Source: Nocardia vaccinii NBRC 15922 (GTDB lineage Bacteria > Actinomycetota > Actinomycetes > Mycobacteriales > Mycobacteriaceae). Taken from it: a stretch of 64,000 nt of DNA. The position numbers and the translations under genes were made by a program. Positions within the stretch are counted from its first letter, which is position 1. The number at the start of each line of letters is the position of its first letter. The stretch lies in NCBI RefSeq assembly GCF_001613305.1, contig NZ_BDCC01000071.1, forward strand, positions 1 through 64,000, read 5' to 3'. The notes below the pieces were generated by a model. It saw only the letters and a program-made list of their open reading frames with translations, ran no database searches and was not told the DNA's origin. Shown in pieces: positions 61,868 through 64,000 of this stretch.

Positions 61868-62611
61868 ATGTCCAGTAGGTCCCAGCCGATCCCAGAGACG
61901 ACGGACACCGCCCCGACCGACGAGGACGCGAAGCCCAAGCGGGGACGTGGCCGCCCCAGGGTCCCGTTGGAACGAATCGTCGCGGCCGCATTGGCTCTCG
62001 TCGATTCCGAAGGCGTCGGCGCATTGTCGATGCGCACCCTCGCGCAGCGGCTCGACACCGGAACTGCCGTTCTGTATCGGGCCGTGGCCAATCGATCGGA
62101 ACTGGTCTCACTCATTGTGGACCGAGTCTTCAGCGAGGTCGCCTTCGACAACGACCCCACTCGCACCGACTGGCAGGCGGCATGCCGCTCGACGGCACAA
62201 AGGTTGTTCGACACCCTCAACAACCATCGCGGAATCGCACCATTGCTCATCGAACAGGTGCCCGTCGGCCCGAGCGTGATGGCCCACCGCGAACAACTTC
62301 TGGCGATGCTGCTGGCCAACGGCTTCAGCCCGGAGGACGCCGCACGCACCTACACCACGGTGGCCCGGTTCGTGGTTGGCTTCGCCGCGCAACTGCAGGG
62401 TCAGGACTCGACCTCCAACCAGGACACCGCCCAGCTGGAGACACTCTTTCATCAGCTCGACCCGGCACACTTCCCGGCGACGATTGCAGTCGCGGACTGC
62501 CTGCCGCAGATGACCTTGGAGAAAGAATTCAGCTTCGGCCTGGACCTGCTCATCGCCGGGCTGGCCGCTCGCCACAATCCCGAAAAGGGAAGCACCGAAA
62601 AAGCACGCTGA
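61868..62611 (+). CDS. TetR-family regulator with TetR-C domain
   Basis: A 247-residue regulator with a charged N-terminal tail, HTH VPLERIVAAALALVDSEGVG-ALSMRTLAQRLDTGTAVLYRAVANRSELVSLI and a C-terminal domain like that of tetracycline-repressor relatives (LLIEQVPVGPSVMAHREQLL, FVVGFAAQLQGQ). Reads toward the amidohydrolase; the 186-base gap between them holds an operator-like repeat at 62687. Confidence 0.88.
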   Translation: MSSRSQPIPETTDTAPTDEDAKPKRGRGRPRVPLERIVAAALALVDSEGVGALSMRTLAQRLDTGTAVLYRAVANRSELVSLIVDRVFSEVAFDNDPTRTDWQAACRSTAQRLFDTLNNHRGIAPLLIEQVPVGPSVMAHREQLLAMLLANGFSPEDAARTYTTVARFVVGFAAQLQGQDSTSNQDTAQLETLFHQLDPAHFPATIAVADCLPQMTLEKEFSFGLDLLIAGLAARHNPEKGSTEKAR

Positions 62612-62686
62612 CCATACGACCCGACGGCGAAATCAGCCTCCGGTGAGGAGTACCTGGTCCGCGCGCCCTTGACACCCCACCATATT

Positions 62687-62707
62687 TTCGGACACAGTGT
62701 TACCGAA
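62687..62707. promoter_or_regulatory. Imperfect inverted repeat before amidohydrolase
   Basis: TTCGG-ACAC-A-GTGT-TA-CCGAA: arms match if two bases are bulged on the right. Possible TetR operator for the downstream gene. Confidence 0.35.
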
Positions 62708-62797
62708 TTAAGTTTTACCGTCGTCCCGCCCACCGGCTGTCCCGCCGCAGAGGCGGACATCGCGGACGGACGACCATGGACACAAAGTGGAGGCGAC

Positions 62798-64000
62798 ATG
62801 CGGCGGACGCTCCTGAAAGGAGCCCGGGTCATCACGATGGAACCGGGACGACCGCACCATGAACAACTCGACGTACTCGTCGAAGACGACCGGATCGTCG
62901 CCCTGGCAGAGCACATCGACGAAACAGATGCCGAGATCATCGACCTGGCCGGCCGGATCGTAGTCCCAGGCTTTGTCAACGCACACCTTCACACCTGGCA
63001 GACAGCTCTGCGGGGCACGGGCGCCGATTGGACATTGCACGAGTATCTGGCAAGAACTCACGGCGAAATTGCGCGCCGTTATACCCCCTCCGACGTGCAT
63101 ATCGGCACCCTTGCCGGTGCGCTGAACCAACTCGACTCCGGGGTGACGACGATCGGCGACTGGTGTCACAATTGCCGAACGCCGGACCACGCCGATGCCG
63201 CCGTCGAAGCCCTTGCCGAGGCAGGAATCCGCGCCGTCTTTCTGCACGGGACTGCGCACGGTGGCCAGAAAAAACCTCACAACATCCGCGAAGTAGACCG
63301 ACTTCTGTCCGGTCCGATCGCCGGGAACGAACTACTGACACTGGGAATGGCGATCAAAGGACCTCAGCTCTCGGCCAGCGAGACCGCGTTGACCGACCTC
63401 CGCGCCGGCGCAGAACGAGGTCTGCTCGTCTCTATGCACCAAAGTGTCGGCCACCCCAGCGCCGCCTGGACAAAGGTCGCAGACGCAGGACTGTGGGGCC
63501 CTCACACCAATATCGTGCACGGAACCGGTATTTCCGGCCAGATGTTGCGAATGATGGTGGAGGCCGGCGCGACCTTCACCTCTACGCCGGAAAACGAGCT
63601 CGCGCAGGGCCACTGCACCTCGATCGTCGAAGACTTGTTGTCCATGGGTGCGCAGGTGTCGCTGGGAACCGATACCGAGATCGCCGTGGCCGGCGACGTA
63701 TTGACCGCCGCCCGCATCTCGTTGGCACGCGTGCGGGCGCGTGCCCACGACCACTCCCGTTCCACCAGCGGGCTGGGCGCACCCGAGGTCGAGACCAGCA
63801 CCAAGCATGCGCTCAGTTGGGTCACCACCGAGGGGGCCCGGGCACTGGGATTGGATCACCGAATCGGGTCGATCAAGCCCGGTTTGCAGGCCGATATCGT
63901 TGTCATCGACGCCCGGTCGTTGAATCTCTGGCCTGCCCACAATCCCCTGGCGGCCGCTCTTCATGCCCATCCCGGAAACGTCGAGGCCGTGATGGTCGGC
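62798..64000 (+). CDS. Amidohydrolase, cytosine/triazine deaminase type (partial)
   Basis: At least 401 codons, open at the right edge of the window. An ATG at 62798 follows GTGGAGG. Product begins MRRTLLKGARVITMEPGRPH. Metal ligands: VNAHLHTW, VSMHQSVGHPS, NIVHGTGISG and LGTDTEI, the AtzA/TrzN/SsnA/cytosine deaminase subtype 1 pattern, also DSGVTTIGDWCHN. ARALGLDHRIGSIKPGLQAD and IVVIDARSLN form the return of the beta-sandwich. Expected to deaminate or hydrolyse an N-heterocycle or related substrate; which one cannot be told. Confidence 0.88.
   Translation, partial: MRRTLLKGARVITMEPGRPHHEQLDVLVEDDRIVALAEHIDETDAEIIDLAGRIVVPGFVNAHLHTWQTALRGTGADWTLHEYLARTHGEIARRYTPSDVHIGTLAGALNQLDSGVTTIGDWCHNCRTPDHADAAVEALAEAGIRAVFLHGTAHGGQKKPHNIREVDRLLSGPIAGNELLTLGMAIKGPQLSASETALTDLRAGAERGLLVSMHQSVGHPSAAWTKVADAGLWGPHTNIVHGTGISGQMLRMMVEAGATFTSTPENELAQGHCTSIVEDLLSMGAQVSLGTDTEIAVAGDVLTAARISLARVRARAHDHSRSTSGLGAPEVETSTKHALSWVTTEGARALGLDHRIGSIKPGLQADIVVIDARSLNLWPAHNPLAAALHAHPGNVEAVMVG

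Overview
The window is GC-rich actinomycete chromosome, most likely from a mycolic-acid genus such as Nocardia or Rhodococcus. Support comes from a DUF3068/PorA-type porin gene, a DUF3263-like small protein, a kinase-ATPase-LuxR regulator of the PknK type, frequent GTG starts and ATGA stop/start overlaps. There are no rRNA or tRNA genes, no CRISPR array and no intact insertion sequence. Almost everything is catabolic accessory content, with many gene remnants.

Region 1 (0.3-5 kb) holds a 2-oxoacid dehydrogenase E1 and a frameshifted E2, divergent from an Lrp/AsnC regulator. Region 2 (5-10 kb) is a graveyard of acyl-CoA synthetase, LysR, DUF3500 and VanB-type reductase remnants around an intact MatB-like synthetase and an isochorismatase-fold protein that lacks its catalytic triad. 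Region 3 (9.9-14.6 kb) holds a nickel/cobalt permease and the large kinase-LuxR regulator.

Region 4 (15-34 kb) is the most coherent unit. A PadR repressor gene sits in an island with inverted repeats of the type ATGTA...TACAT in front of every transcription unit. The island encodes two LigM-type tetrahydrofolate-dependent aromatic O-demethylases and the genes that recycle the methyl-loaded cofactor (metF, an unusual folD, purU, a broken fchA). It also carries genes to make folate de novo (folP, pabB-pabA fusion, broken folC), a gentisate-dioxygenase-like ring-cleavage cupin and an FAH-family hydrolase. A four-gene set (ADP-forming acyl-CoA synthetase, crotonase, amidohydrolase, SDR) looks like a hydroxycinnamate side-chain shortening pathway. 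My inference is: methoxylated cinnamate -> methoxybenzoate -> THF-dependent demethylation -> ring cleavage. A group II intron reverse-transcriptase remnant marks the right border.

Region 5 (34-44 kb) has two GntR/FCD regulators and a second operator family (TGTGATAT/TCACA). It contains a flavin reductase, a luciferase-like flavin monooxygenase, an alpha/beta hydrolase and its decayed paralogue, and ribBA. So a flavin-dependent module travels with a flavin-precursor gene, much as the folate-dependent module travels with folate genes. A promoter segment of about 190 bp is duplicated (38.87 and 43.81 kb).

Region 6 (44-64 kb) holds further aromatic-type catabolic sets: a DUF3500 protein with FAH, hydratase and SnoaL-like genes; a TetR-controlled set of FAD monooxygenase, CoA ligase, DoxX-like protein and a complete P450-ferredoxin-reductase trio; a LysR-linked divergent pair of operons (SDR and DapA-like on one side, zinc dehydrogenase and a second DUF3500 on the other); and a TetR gene followed by an amidohydrolase that runs off the window. 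Several remnants keep both gene ends but have lost the middle. Some frameshifts fall in C/G runs and could be sequencing errors.
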